Positions 8,747-16,991 of a DNA stretch of 64,000 nucleotides are shown here, one piece after another. A program made the translations under genes and the position numbers. The notes under the pieces are model-generated. The model searched no databases. It saw nothing but the letters and a program-made list of their open reading frames with translations, and was not told the origin of the DNA. Within the stretch, counting starts at the first letter, position 1. Each line of letters opens with the position of its first letter. Source of the stretch: an uncultured Clostridia bacterium (GTDB taxonomy: Bacteria > Bacillota > Clostridia > Oscillospirales > QAKW01); the NCBI GenBank assembly GCA_944385895.1, contig CALWYZ010000014.1:1-64000 (forward strand), read 5' to 3'.

Positions 8747-8790
8747 AAAAGAGATTTGATATTCGTATGAATATTAAATCTCTTTTTATT
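8747..8790 (+). terminator. Rho-independent terminator after the subtilase unit
   Basis: A long A+T-rich stem (AGAGATTTGATATT with AATATTAAATCTCT) around a short CGTATG loop, followed by TTTTT. Confidence 0.85.
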
Positions 8791-8792
8791 TT

Positions 8793-8849
8793 TAAATAGT
8801 CCATAATCTGTCCACTTTAAACTTTATGATATGTGTGTAGCGCTACAAA
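8793..8849 (+). promoter_or_regulatory. Recurrent upstream element, copy 4 (complete)
   Basis: AAATAGTCCATAATCTGTCC, TTTAAAC, TATGAT, GTG and the palindrome TGTAGCGCTACA at 8836-8847, again 27 bases after the start of TGTCC (8809). It precedes a five-gene operon. Confidence 0.75.
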
Positions 8850-8870
8850 AATCAAAGCAGGAGGATAGTT

Positions 8871-9950
8871 ATGAACTCAAAAGAAAAAGAATTGTTTAAA
8901 AATGTATGCAGTTTTAAATCAGAGTCATTCGATGAAACACTACTCGAATTTGCAACGCCTGAGGTTTTAGGCTATTTGTTTTTTAATCGTATGCAGTCTA
9001 TCGCTTATGGGAAATTACTAAATCAAGAGTTGATTGGTAAAGTTAATCGAGAATTTCGAAATTCATTAAAATGTGCTCGCGAGCAGAATGTTAAGAAAAA
9101 CACAAGTTATTTTTGGTTTGTTCAGTATCTTGAAAACATATTGTCAAACTGCGATTGCGAATATGCTATGCTGAAAGGCGCATATTTGTGTCATCTATAT
9201 CCCGAGGGATATAGAACATCTAATGACATTGATTTGCTTGTTCACCCTGATGGTGTTACAGTAATCGGAAACATTCTTTCAGATGCGGGGTTTAAACAGG
9301 GACATGTTCGCAACGGGAAATTTAATTTAGCAACACGCAAAGAAATCATAGAATCAAGAATGATGCGTGGTGAAACGGTTCCTTACATCAAGGAAATAAA
9401 TTTGCCTGGGCTACAATTTCTTGAGGTAGATATAAATTTCTCGGTAGATTACAAGCCTGGTGAAACAGACGTTCTTGAACAGATGCTCAGCGATATTATT
9501 GTCATAGATGAGCCGGACGGATTTAAGATACACACATTAAGCAAATCTGACTTCTTCATTCATTTATGCAGCCATCTGTATAAAGAAGCGACAACGTTGC
9601 CTTGGGTTGAGATGCAACGTGATATGGCTTTATATAAGTATTGCGACATCTATATGTTATTAAACGAAGCTTCAAAAAAAGATATCGATGAAATTTTCAT
9701 AAGAGCTAAAAAACTTCAAATGGATAAAATATGTGCTTTTGCAGTGTTACAAACATCTGAACTTTTCTATTTTAAAAATGATTATGCTATTAAGGTTACA
9801 AAAGAAATATTAGAGTTTGATGAAGATTTCATTCATACTGTCATATCACCAAAAGAAAAGAAAAAATATGTGTTTACTGAAAAGAACATATCAAATCGTT
9901 TTTTTAGTAATGATAGAAAAAGTCTTTTGAAAGAGGTGGAAACACTATGA
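8871..9950 (+). CDS. Nucleotidyltransferase family protein (NTP_transf_5-like)
   Basis: A 359-residue protein with the nucleotidyltransferase signature around residues 100-130 (LKGAYLCHLYPEGYR, then SNDIDLLV with the paired acidic residues). This matches the uncharacterised NTP_transf_5 family, members of which occur in peptide and natural-product clusters where they may transfer nucleotidyl or phosphoryl groups. It is first in an operon with a kinase, an acyl carrier protein, an AMP-forming ligase and a CYTH protein, all overlapping or tightly spaced. Ribosome site AGGAGG precedes the ATG. Substrate unknown. Confidence 0.75.
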   Translation: MNSKEKELFKNVCSFKSESFDETLLEFATPEVLGYLFFNRMQSIAYGKLLNQELIGKVNREFRNSLKCAREQNVKKNTSYFWFVQYLENILSNCDCEYAMLKGAYLCHLYPEGYRTSNDIDLLVHPDGVTVIGNILSDAGFKQGHVRNGKFNLATRKEIIESRMMRGETVPYIKEINLPGLQFLEVDINFSVDYKPGETDVLEQMLSDIIVIDEPDGFKIHTLSKSDFFIHLCSHLYKEATTLPWVEMQRDMALYKYCDIYMLLNEASKKDIDEIFIRAKKLQMDKICAFAVLQTSELFYFKNDYAIKVTKEILEFDEDFIHTVISPKEKKKYVFTEKNISNRFFSNDRKSLLKEVETL

Positions 9951-10588
9951 AAAAGTTAAATATGCAGCCTAATGAAACTTCGGGATATTTATTTACTTTT
10001 TGCGGTCTTGACGGATGTGGCAAAACCACAATGCTAACCAAACTCAAAAGAGAGTTGGAAAAAGATTATAACGTGTATCTTACTAAACAGCCCACGGATA
10101 GTGTTCGTAATTCTGACATTTTCAGAACGTATATGGACAACCCTAATCACAATGCATACGATTATCGCAGTCTTTCATTACTTGCAGCGAGTGATCGCGT
10201 GCAGCATGTAAACAAGGTCATTAAACCTCAAATGGATTCTGGCAGTATTGTTATAAGCGACAGATATTTTTATTCATGCCTTGCAAATCTCCGTGCGCGA
10301 GGATTTACAAAGGATAAGTGGATATACGAAATAGCAGAATCAATTGTAAAACCGGACGTTGCCTTTTTCTTTGATGTTCCGGTGGAAACAGCTGTAACTC
10401 GTGTTCGCAGTCGTGAAAAAGAAAAAGACAGATACATTGATATGGAACTGCAGTATAAACTTCGTGATGAGTATATTGAAATATGCAAAGCAAATAATGG
10501 TGTCCTGATTTCTGCGGAAATGACTATCAAAGATTGCTATGCTGTTGTTAAAAGCGAAGTAGAAAGGATGTTAAAAAATGAATATTGA
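9947..10588 (+). CDS. Thymidylate kinase-like P-loop kinase
   Basis: A 213-residue P-loop kinase with the Walker A motif FCGLDGCGKTTM near residues 18-29, a DRYFYS motif near 105 and an arginine-rich lid near 145-155 (RVRSREKEKDRY). The fold matches dTMP kinase, but the location inside a probable biosynthetic operon rather than with DNA-metabolism genes suggests a recruited nucleotide or small-molecule kinase. It overlaps the upstream gene by four bases (ATGA) and the downstream one by 11, so translation is coupled. Confidence 0.8.
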   Translation: MKKLNMQPNETSGYLFTFCGLDGCGKTTMLTKLKRELEKDYNVYLTKQPTDSVRNSDIFRTYMDNPNHNAYDYRSLSLLAASDRVQHVNKVIKPQMDSGSIVISDRYFYSCLANLRARGFTKDKWIYEIAESIVKPDVAFFFDVPVETAVTRVRSREKEKDRYIDMELQYKLRDEYIEICKANNGVLISAEMTIKDCYAVVKSEVERMLKNEY

Positions 10589-10820
10589 AGGCAAAGTAAA
10601 AGATATTATATCTGAACTCTGCGGAGAAGAAAATATAGAGAACAGTATGACGTTGCAAAATGATCTTTCCTTGGATAGTTTACTAATGGTTACACTCCTC
10701 ATCGAAATTGAGGAGAAGTTTGAAATAACGCTGGGTGAATCCGATATGAATCCCTTTGAATTGACAACAGTTCAAAGTGTTATAGATCTTGTCAAGAAAT
10801 ATATCGACGAGGAAATCTAA
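10578..10820 (+). CDS. Acyl carrier protein
   Basis: An 80-residue acidic protein of acyl carrier type. The phosphopantetheine attachment serine is in the LSLDSLLMVTLLIEIEEKF segment (Ser at about residue 34), and helix and loop spacing fit. It lies directly upstream of an AMP-forming ligase gene, so the ligase probably loads an acyl or amino-acyl group on this carrier. It differs from a housekeeping AcpP by its context. Confidence 0.88.
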   Translation: MNIEGKVKDIISELCGEENIENSMTLQNDLSLDSLLMVTLLIEIEEKFEITLGESDMNPFELTTVQSVIDLVKKYIDEEI

Positions 10821-10821
10821 A

Positions 10822-12207
10822 ATGAGGCTGTGGAACTATATAAAATCTAAGATGGAACGTAATCTGCTACAAACTGTTTCGGAAAATGATACATCTTTAA
10901 CCTTTGATGAAATTATCATCTTTGCGGAGAAGTTTTCGGAAAATTTAAAGGGCATAAAATGCTGTGCGATCATGTGTCAATCAGAAATGGCGACAAGTAT
11001 GGTTCTTTTGAGCTGTTTTGCTGCGGGGGTTACCGCTCTACCAATATCACAGAGATACGGGAAGAGTCATTGCAAAAAAATCTTGAAAACCGTAAGTCCT
11101 GATGTGGTGATAACTGATCAAGATGGTGAGTTTCAAATATTTCATATAAAAGACTCGGAGTATAAAGAACCCAAAACGCATATTGCTCTTATTATGTGTA
11201 CTTCAGGTACTACAGGTGTTCCAAAAGGTGCAATGCTAACTGAAACAAATATAATTACCAATGTGGAAGATATAGTGGAGTACTTTAATATTGATTCATC
11301 TGATACTATTTTGATTTCAAGACCGCTATATCACTGCGCGGTTTTAACAGGTGAGTTTCTGACATCACTTATAAAAGGAACTAAAATACGTTTCTATTCC
11401 GGTGAGTTTAATCCTATTATCGTTTATATGATGGTGAAAGATTATCAGATTACTGCTTTTTGTTCAACGCCTACAGTTCTCTCTTTAATGGCACGGTGTA
11501 AAAGATATAAAGATACAGACTTTTTAAAACATATTTGTATCAGCGGTGAATGCATGGGCATAGAAACAGCTAAGAAAATAGCAGATGCTTTTCCTGATGC
11601 TTATATTTACCATGTTTACGGCCTTACAGAAGCCTGTCCAAGAGTTTCTTATCTGCCGCCTGCCAAGTTTAATAAATATCCTGATTATGTTGGTGTTCCC
11701 CTACATTCAGTATCATTGAAAATCGTTTCAGAGACAGGACAACCTGTTCGCGTGAACGAAATAGGAACATTATGGGTTAAAGGTGATAATGTTATGTTCG
11801 GATACTACAATGATGCGAAAAAGACTTCAGACGTTCTACAAGACGGTTGGTTATGCACCGGAGATTTAGCACTGATAAATGATGAAGGACTTCTTAAAAT
11901 TAAAGGAAGAAGAGACGACTTGATTATCAAAGCCGGGATGAATATTTATCCGCAGGAAATTGAGAACACTCTCAAAGAAGACTTTCGTGTAAGTGAAGTT
12001 CTTGCTCGTGGCTATACAGATGATAGGTGCGGAATGCAGATAGAATTAAATATTGTTGGCGATTTTTCAAGTGTAGATGAAGTAAAGGAACTTTGTCGTA
12101 ATCTTTTGCCAAGTTATCAAATTCCAACACGCATTAATTTGCTGGATAAACTATCTAAAAACGGCTCAGGAAAAATCAAAAGGAGACAGGATTATGTTGG
12201 AGTATGA
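10822..12207 (+). CDS. AMP-forming acyl/aryl ligase (ANL superfamily)
   Basis: A 461-residue adenylating enzyme. Visible motifs: the P-loop-like IMCTSGTTGVPKGAML, the YHVYGLTEACP segment, the hinge TGDLALINDEGLLKIKGRRDD, and the C-terminal NGSGKIKRR lysine motif. It activates a carboxylate with ATP and would pass it to the acyl carrier protein encoded one base upstream. The ATG at 10822 is chosen over an in-frame ATG at 10789 because GAGGAAA lies just before it and the upstream start would run far into the carrier gene. Confidence 0.88.
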   Translation: MRLWNYIKSKMERNLLQTVSENDTSLTFDEIIIFAEKFSENLKGIKCCAIMCQSEMATSMVLLSCFAAGVTALPISQRYGKSHCKKILKTVSPDVVITDQDGEFQIFHIKDSEYKEPKTHIALIMCTSGTTGVPKGAMLTETNIITNVEDIVEYFNIDSSDTILISRPLYHCAVLTGEFLTSLIKGTKIRFYSGEFNPIIVYMMVKDYQITAFCSTPTVLSLMARCKRYKDTDFLKHICISGECMGIETAKKIADAFPDAYIYHVYGLTEACPRVSYLPPAKFNKYPDYVGVPLHSVSLKIVSETGQPVRVNEIGTLWVKGDNVMFGYYNDAKKTSDVLQDGWLCTGDLALINDEGLLKIKGRRDDLIIKAGMNIYPQEIENTLKEDFRVSEVLARGYTDDRCGMQIELNIVGDFSSVDEVKELCRNLLPSYQIPTRINLLDKLSKNGSGKIKRRQDYVGV

Positions 12208-12751
12208 AAAAAAGGTTTTACTTACAGCCAAAGAGTATGAAACTATAGTTTCGAAATTCTGTGAAAATTTACAATCAAAATGCCAAATAAACTATTATTT
12301 TGATACCGATGATCTTGATATGAACAAAAAAGGCATTACATGTAGAATTCGTCTGAAGGACGGTGTTTATACTACTACTGTAAAGAAACATAATTATGAA
12401 CATCATGATTGTAGTTTTGAAGAAACGATATCTAAAAAAACAGAATTTGATGCCGAATACTTTAAAAAACTCAATCTCAAATTACAGGGTGAACTAATTA
12501 CAGAGCGAATTATCTTATATAAAAATTCGTATTTCGAAATAGTTATTGACCGTAATTATTATCTTGAACATATAGATTATGAGCTTGAGATTGAATATTC
12601 AGAAGGATATGAAGAAAAAGCAAACAGAATTATGTCGGACATTGCAAAACTATTAGAAAATGCAAATAAATTCTCAAACCGCATTGGAAAAGTTAAATCT
12701 AAATCGCAACGTTTCTTTGAAATAAAAATACAGAAAACTTTTTTTAAATAG
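12194..12751 (+). CDS. CYTH-domain protein (triphosphate tunnel enzyme family)
   Basis: A 185-residue protein starting with the ExExK signature (LEYEKKV) of CYTH/triphosphate tunnel metalloenzymes, with further family features such as YYFDTDD, CRIRLKDG and TTVKKH. Family members hydrolyse triphosphates such as thiamine triphosphate or inorganic polyphosphate. It overlaps the ligase gene by 14 bases and closes the operon. The link between a triphosphate enzyme and the nucleotidyltransferase and kinase upstream suggests nucleotide-triphosphate chemistry in the pathway; the product is unknown. Confidence 0.8.
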   Translation: MLEYEKKVLLTAKEYETIVSKFCENLQSKCQINYYFDTDDLDMNKKGITCRIRLKDGVYTTTVKKHNYEHHDCSFEETISKKTEFDAEYFKKLNLKLQGELITERIILYKNSYFEIVIDRNYYLEHIDYELEIEYSEGYEEKANRIMSDIAKLLENANKFSNRIGKVKSKSQRFFEIKIQKTFFK

Positions 12752-12772
12752 GACATAGTTTGTCCTATTTAT
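12747..12772 (+). promoter_or_regulatory. Recurrent upstream element, copy 5 (cut short)
   Basis: A perfect inverted repeat AATAGGACA-N5-TGTCCTATT (12747-12755 and 12761-12769). The rest of the element (TATGAT box, palindrome) is missing and the sequence runs directly into the gene fragment at 12770-13015. Confidence 0.65.
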
Positions 12773-13015
12773 GATGCAGAACTCATTTTAAAAAGAGCGC
12801 TGGAAAAACATAAATTAGAATGGATATATGATTTAACAAACCTTTTTAAAGACGTTAACACAATTAACAAAGATTTAGAAAGTATGAATATTGATCCACA
12901 TCATATAAAGTTGCTTATAAATGAGTGTGTAAACAAGAAGTTTTATGATATTAATATAGAATCAGAAGCAGGTAAAAATGGCAACCTTTACGAAATAGCC
13001 AAAAAACTTGTTTAG
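12770..13015 (+). pseudogene. C-terminal fragment of an unknown gene
   Basis: An open frame of 81 codons without a start codon, beginning inside the truncated element and ending with TAG at 13013. The translation (YDAELILKRALEKHKLEWIY at its start, NLYEIAKKLV at its end) reads like a normal soluble helical protein. It appears to be the tail of a gene whose 5' part was lost when a junction formed at the inverted repeat. No family recognised. Confidence 0.55.
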
Positions 13016-13066
13016 TTGAAAAATATATTATACTTCTATAAACGAACACTAAAAGGTATATGAAAA

Positions 13067-13105
13067 GCCAACTGTTTTGACCAATTTCAAAACAGTTGGC
13101 TTTAA
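13067..13105. terminator. Bidirectional terminator between convergent units
   Basis: GCCAACTGTTTTGA (from 13067) pairs with TTCAAAACAGTTGGC (to 13100). T-rich sequence on one side and A-rich on the other allow it to serve both the plus-strand remnant and the minus-strand lipoprotein gene. Confidence 0.8.
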
Positions 13106-13108
13106 CTT

Positions 13109-14050
13109 TTAATTTATCTCTACGAATTCTCTATTCCAGCCTTGCTTGTTTTCTTCTATAAAATAATCCCAACCTTTTGTATCTTTTTTGTATTTAATAA
13201 CTGTTTTTGAATTTTCGGGTAATATAGCTGAAAGTGTCGCACATTTGGGCGCATCACATAAAAATACGATTTCTTTCAAGTTTGGACATTTAAAAAATGG
13301 AGGGCCAGTAAATTCAGCGTCGCCATACATAAACGTTACAGATTCTAATAGAGTGCAACCTTCAAAAGAGTAAAGATATGCTACAAGGGACTTACTTTTA
13401 ATAGTAGCAGTTTTTAGATAACTTCCGCTAAAAGCATTAGGTGAAATGATTTCTATGTTTTCTGAAATTACAATGTTTTCTACACAAGTATTGGCAAAAC
13501 AAGTAACAGCAATAGCTTTAACAGGATATCCGTCTATATAATTTGGAGTAACTACGTCTTTTTTATTTCCTATATAATTTTTTAAAATTATATATGTATC
13601 ATCTTTTTTCATCGTATACTCAAAATCAGAAGCAGGTGTTGCATTTGAATCGTCATAGACAGGTGTTTTATCACCGTCTTTAGGCTCTTCTTCTACCTTG
13701 TTTTCAGGCTCTTTTTGTTGATTGTCAGGAGTTGTTGTATTCGTTTTATTATCTTCTTTAGGCTCTTCCACCTTATTTTCGGGCTCTTTTTGTTGATTGT
13801 CAGGAGTAGATGTGTTCGGTTGATTATCTTCTTTTTGAGTATTGTTTTGTACAGGTTGCTTATTTTGCTCTGTTTGATTATTTACAGGCTCATTTGTATC
13901 AGGTATTTGTGCGTTATCTGTATTATTGTTTGGTTGCTCTGCACCGACATTCGTATCAATACTTTCGGCACTTTCTTCATCATTTGGCTTTGTACAAGCA
14001 CTTGTCATAAGCAAAACAAAAATAAGTATAAAAGCTACTATTCTTTTCAT
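13109..14050 (-). CDS. Lipoprotein with low-complexity linker and BspA-like leucine-rich repeats
   Basis: A 313-residue predicted lipoprotein: signal peptide with lipobox TSAC (Cys at about 19), then a ~115-residue Asn/Gln/Pro/Glu-rich linker containing a tandem repeat (TPDNQQKEPENKVEE twice), then a C-terminal region resembling BspA-type LRR_5 repeats (ENIVISENIEIISPNAFSG and similar). Such proteins are surface-anchored and often bind host or neighbour proteins; that role is inferred. It is the only gene of this block on the minus strand and lacks the recurrent upstream element on its own side, so it may be regulated separately. Confidence 0.75.
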   Translation of the reverse strand: MKRIVAFILIFVLLMTSACTKPNDEESAESIDTNVGAEQPNNNTDNAQIPDTNEPVNNQTEQNKQPVQNNTQKEDNQPNTSTPDNQQKEPENKVEEPKEDNKTNTTTPDNQQKEPENKVEEEPKDGDKTPVYDDSNATPASDFEYTMKKDDTYIILKNYIGNKKDVVTPNYIDGYPVKAIAVTCFANTCVENIVISENIEIISPNAFSGSYLKTATIKSKSLVAYLYSFEGCTLLESVTFMYGDAEFTGPPFFKCPNLKEIVFLCDAPKCATLSAILPENSKTVIKYKKDTKGWDYFIEENKQGWNREFVEIN

Positions 14051-14152
14051 ATTGGAACTCTCCTTATTTAGTTTACTCTATTATATATTTGTTTACATTG
14101 AAATGCAATATATCAAATAAAATCTCACAATCTTTGACAAATAAAAAAATAT

Positions 14153-14208
14153 AAATAGGACAAGCTATGTCCTATTTAAACCTTATGATATGTGTGTAGC
14201 GCTACAAA
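14153..14208 (+). promoter_or_regulatory. Recurrent upstream element, copy 6 (complete, best conserved)
   Basis: Perfect AATAGGACA-N5-TGTCCTATT inverted repeat (14154-14162, 14168-14176), TTTAAAC, TATGAT (14184-14189) and palindrome TGTAGCGCTACA (14195-14206), again 27 bases from TGTCC to the palindrome. It drives the lysis-type operon. No good -35 hexamer sits 17 bases upstream of TATGAT; the inverted repeat occupies that place. Confidence 0.78.
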
Positions 14209-14229
14209 AACACTGAAAGGAGAACAATT

Positions 14230-14520
14230 ATGGAGGATGCACAGATAGTTCTTGAACGTCATGAGCAGAAGATAAATGCTCTCGAAAAGGATATTATCTC
14301 TTTAAGGGATGTTCAGACGGAAATACGTTCGATGAATAAAACTCTCATTACACTTGCTGCAGAACTTAAACATACCAATCAGCATTTAGAACGACATGAA
14401 CGTAAACTTGAAGAAATAGACAATCAACCTAAGAACAGATTAAATCAGATTATTACGGCTATCATCGCCGCTATTTCCGGCGGTGTTATTACATATATAA
14501 TCAGTTTAATAGGAGGTTAA
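14230..14520 (+). CDS. xhlA: XhlA-type haemolysin/holin accessory protein
   Basis: A 96-residue protein with an N-terminal coiled coil (heptad-like Leu/Ile residues to about residue 60) and one C-terminal transmembrane segment (about 76-94, ending IGG). This is the XhlA architecture found in Bacillus and Clostridium prophage lysis cassettes, where it works with a holin at the membrane. It is first in a three-gene unit with a holin and an endolysin, one base apart from the next gene. No other phage genes are nearby. Confidence 0.8.
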   Translation: MEDAQIVLERHEQKINALEKDIISLRDVQTEIRSMNKTLITLAAELKHTNQHLERHERKLEEIDNQPKNRLNQIITAIIAAISGGVITYIISLIGG

Positions 14521-14521
14521 T

Positions 14522-14971
14522 ATGGCTACATTAAAATATTTAGCTATTGCTATCGGTGGATTGGTTGGGGCATACTTCAACATTTATTCATCAATAATCG
14601 TCGTTGTATTCGTATCGATAATGTTTGATATTGTTACCGGAGTAATTGCTTCGATTATAACTGCTGAAGGCATAAACAGTAAAAGGGCTTTTAAAGGAGT
14701 TCTAAAAAAATGCGTTTTGTTTTTAGCATTAGCTTTTGGTACATTTCTTGACTATATGATACCGTTTGCATCATCGCAGTTGGGATTTGAAATGTCTGCA
14801 AAACTACTTTTTTCAAGTGCCATCGGTTTCTACATAGCATTTACAGAGTGTGTTTCGGTATGCGAAAACATATTTAAGTGTTATCCGGGAGCGTTTCCGA
14901 AATGGCTCACCAAGATACTGACAGATGGCAAAAAATATTTAGATGATTTAGGAGATGAGAACAATGACTAA
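14522..14971 (+). CDS. Phage-type holin (TcdE / Phage_holin_4 family)
   Basis: A 149-residue membrane protein with about three to four transmembrane segments and the family signature FDIVTGVIASIITAEGINSKRAFKGVLKK. This is the holin family that includes TcdE, which releases large clostridial toxins. It would form pores that let the endolysin or protein cargo cross the membrane. It lies between xhlA and the M23 hydrolase gene and overlaps the latter by eight bases. Confidence 0.88.
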   Translation: MATLKYLAIAIGGLVGAYFNIYSSIIVVVFVSIMFDIVTGVIASIITAEGINSKRAFKGVLKKCVLFLALAFGTFLDYMIPFASSQLGFEMSAKLLFSSAIGFYIAFTECVSVCENIFKCYPGAFPKWLTKILTDGKKYLDDLGDENND

Positions 14972-15572
14972 TTTACCGATTACGGGAGAATTCAATGTTA
15001 CCGCTACTTTTGGACAAAAGGGCAAGTATTGGGCATCGACACATAAGGGCATTGATTTAACATGTTCTAATCGCACGATATATGCCACTTGTGACGGAAC
15101 TGTTCGAGTGATAAGTTTTGATGAAGGCGGTTGGGGCAGATATGTCACAATTAAGTCTGACACTGGAACTACACATATTTTCTGCCATCTTGTTGACGGA
15201 AGTGTCCAAGTCAAATCAGGTCAGCGTGTAAACAGACTTACTAAGATAGGTATTATGGGAACAACAGGAAATAGTACAGGTGTACATTTGCATTTTCAAA
15301 TAAATAATGCTGACGGTGAGCCTATTAATCCTTGCGATTATCTTGGTATACCTAATAAAGTCGGCAAATACAACAGCAAAGACTACGAAATAGGAGGCAA
15401 TGATTTGAAGTTCAAAGATGAAAAAAATATTTCCAATTGGGCAAAAGATGCAATTAAAAAAGTGTCTGATGCAGGGATTATGAATGGCGACGATTTGGGC
15501 AATTTCAATCCTAAAAATAATATAACCAGAGAAGAGGTTGCCGTTGTGATCGCAAGGCTTCTTGACAAATAA
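14964..15572 (+). CDS. M23 peptidase (endolysin) with C-terminal SLH domain
   Basis: A 202-residue peptidoglycan hydrolase. The M23/LytM domain (about residues 5-125) contains the zinc ligands in HKGIDLTC and HLHFQI plus a second GTTHIFCHL histidine. A linker leads to one S-layer-homology domain (about 145-200, FKDEKNISNWAKDAI to ITREEVAVVIARLL) that binds secondary wall polymer. No signal peptide, as in phage endolysins that rely on a holin. ATG at 14964 is preferred over 14955 because AGGAG lies nine bases upstream. Confidence 0.88.
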   Translation: MTNLPITGEFNVTATFGQKGKYWASTHKGIDLTCSNRTIYATCDGTVRVISFDEGGWGRYVTIKSDTGTTHIFCHLVDGSVQVKSGQRVNRLTKIGIMGTTGNSTGVHLHFQINNADGEPINPCDYLGIPNKVGKYNSKDYEIGGNDLKFKDEKNISNWAKDAIKKVSDAGIMNGDDLGNFNPKNNITREEVAVVIARLLDK

Positions 15573-15729
15573 GTTGAATGAGCAATATAGTTTATCAGTT
15601 TAATGGACAGCATCAGCTGTATGTATTATTTTTACAATTATCGTTATCAGTTGTTGTTTGCTCAAATTTTATTGAACAATAACTGAAGTTAATTTCAGCA
15701 CCCCAGCTATTGAAGTATTAAATAGAAAG

Positions 15730-16144
15730 GTGCTTATATGATAGCAGAGCAGTTTATTAGTAAAATTGAAAATAAAATCAAAACTCAAATATTAATACGC
15801 CTAATAAATATATGAAAGTTTAAGGCTGGATTAATAATTTTTAATATGCTCTATAAATGAATATGAGCAAGCAAAAATACTGATAAAATTAAAAAACTAA
15901 AAAGAGTTCCTGATTTCCTGGTTGAAAATAATTAAAAAGCAGATTATAATATTTACAATACAATTAGTATAAATTGTAAATCAGGTATTAAAGATTTGGC
16001 GCTTATAGGAATATTTTTATATGCAGATATATGGTATAACGCAGCAACAAAAACATTTATGGATATTGGTGAGTATAGTAAATCCTGATTTTTTGTCAGT
16101 ATTATATAGTTAAAAAACAAGCAGAGATTCACAAAGAATTTTAA
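15730..16144 (+). pseudogene. Degenerate copy of the gene at 24933-26159
   Basis: Several blocks match the intact gene: GGTGCTTATATGATAGCAGA, AGAGTTCCTGATTT, GGTATTAAAGATT and GCTTATAGGAATATTT. Deletions and stop codons interrupt the frame. It is followed, like the intact copy, by the 106-residue lipoprotein gene, so the whole segment is duplicated. The 150 bases between the endolysin gene and this remnant show nothing recognisable. Confidence 0.75.
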
Positions 16145-16156
16145 ACGGAGGTTTCT

Positions 16157-16477
16157 ATGAAAAAAATCATTGGTTTTAGTTTATTGATTACTTTGCTTTT
16201 TACCTTGTGTGCTTGCAGAGAGGATACTGGTATGTATGAACCTGATTGGATAATCGGCAAAACCTCTTTACAGATTGAATCAAAATATGGGGAGTTTTAC
16301 CAAGAGGGAACATTGAGATCTTCCGACGGGTTGTTTCGTAATACTGAATGTCATTATTTTTTAAAAGAGAGACCTTTGTTTTTTGGCGATGTGGAAATAA
16401 CATTATTTTCAATTCATTTTAATGAAAATGGCATTGCAGATAGATGGCGCACGCAGCTTGGGCCAATCGGCGGATGA
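16157..16477 (+). CDS. Small lipoprotein, paralogue of 26172-26492
   Basis: A 106-residue lipoprotein precursor (MKK start, hydrophobic core, lipobox TLCAC with Cys at about 19). The mature part is about 76 percent identical by eye to the paralogue at 26172-26492 (shared WIIGKTSL, LRSSDGLFRNT, FFGDVEITLFSI, TQLGPIGG). Both follow the same upstream gene, intact there and decayed here. Role as immunity lipoprotein is inferred; here it may survive as an orphan immunity gene. Confidence 0.65.
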   Translation: MKKIIGFSLLITLLFTLCACREDTGMYEPDWIIGKTSLQIESKYGEFYQEGTLRSSDGLFRNTECHYFLKERPLFFGDVEITLFSIHFNENGIADRWRTQLGPIGG

Positions 16478-16502
16478 TAATTTCATAGAATAAACTTTAC
16501 AA

Positions 16503-16536
16503 CCACACTTCATTTTGAAGTGTGGCTTTTTATTTT
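16503..16536 (+). terminator. Rho-independent terminator
   Basis: CCACACTTCA pairs with TGAAGTGTGG around TTT, followed by a T-rich tail. An identical hairpin is at 26518-26549. Confidence 0.9.
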
Positions 16537-16574
16537 AAACAGCACATATTAAATTGAATTTTATTAAATGTTAT

Positions 16575-16630
16575 TTAAACAGGACATACGCTGTCCGGTT
16601 TAACAGTTACAATGAACATGCAGCTGCAAA
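16575..16630 (+). promoter_or_regulatory. Recurrent upstream element, copy 7 (variant palindrome)
   Basis: GGACA-N5-TGTCC (16582-16586, 16592-16596) followed, at the same 27-base distance, by a different palindrome TGCAGCTGCA (16619-16628). The spacing is conserved although the palindrome changed. Confidence 0.65.
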
Positions 16631-16655
16631 ATATAAACAAAAAAGGAAAATTAAA

Positions 16656-16991
16656 ATGGAAAATAATGAACAAATTAAACTTGGAAATGTTAACGTACAA
16701 TCGCAGGATTGCACACTTATTAGGTTTAATCAAGAAAATATTGTATATTTATCGGCTGGTGATGAATTAAATTATTCTTTTATAACAAATGCGCCAAACG
16801 CACACATCAATAGAAACTCAGGATCATATTCATTAACTATTACATCTTCTGACGTTCCTGTATGTGTGGAAGTATATTGTGAAAATCATCGAATAATAAA
16901 TCAAGTAAATCAATATTATATAGATTGTGCTTGTTTGTTCAGCAAGCGTAATACTGACATCACAAGCAACATAGCAAAAACACAGCATTGA
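16656..16991 (+). CDS. Small protein of unknown function, possibly 5' part of a split gene
   Basis: A 111-residue acidic protein with no recognised domain, signal or membrane segment. ATG at 16656 follows AAAAGGA. It is the only gene controlled by upstream element copy 7 before the inserted element begins. Since the gene at 24933 on the other side of that element lacks its 5' end, this frame may be the displaced N-terminal part, ending at stop codons supplied by the insertion. That link is inference. Confidence 0.45.
   Translation: MENNEQIKLGNVNVQSQDCTLIRFNQENIVYLSAGDELNYSFITNAPNAHINRNSGSYSLTITSSDVPVCVEVYCENHRIINQVNQYYIDCACLFSKRNTDITSNIAKTQH

Noticed and set aside
14134..14180. TTGACA at about 14135 as the -35 of the lysis-unit promoter
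   Set aside because: Distance to TATGAT is far too long, and no other copy of the element has a TTGACA there.
14230..15572. A prophage
   Set aside because: Only lysis genes are present; no capsid, tail, terminase or phage replication genes flank them.
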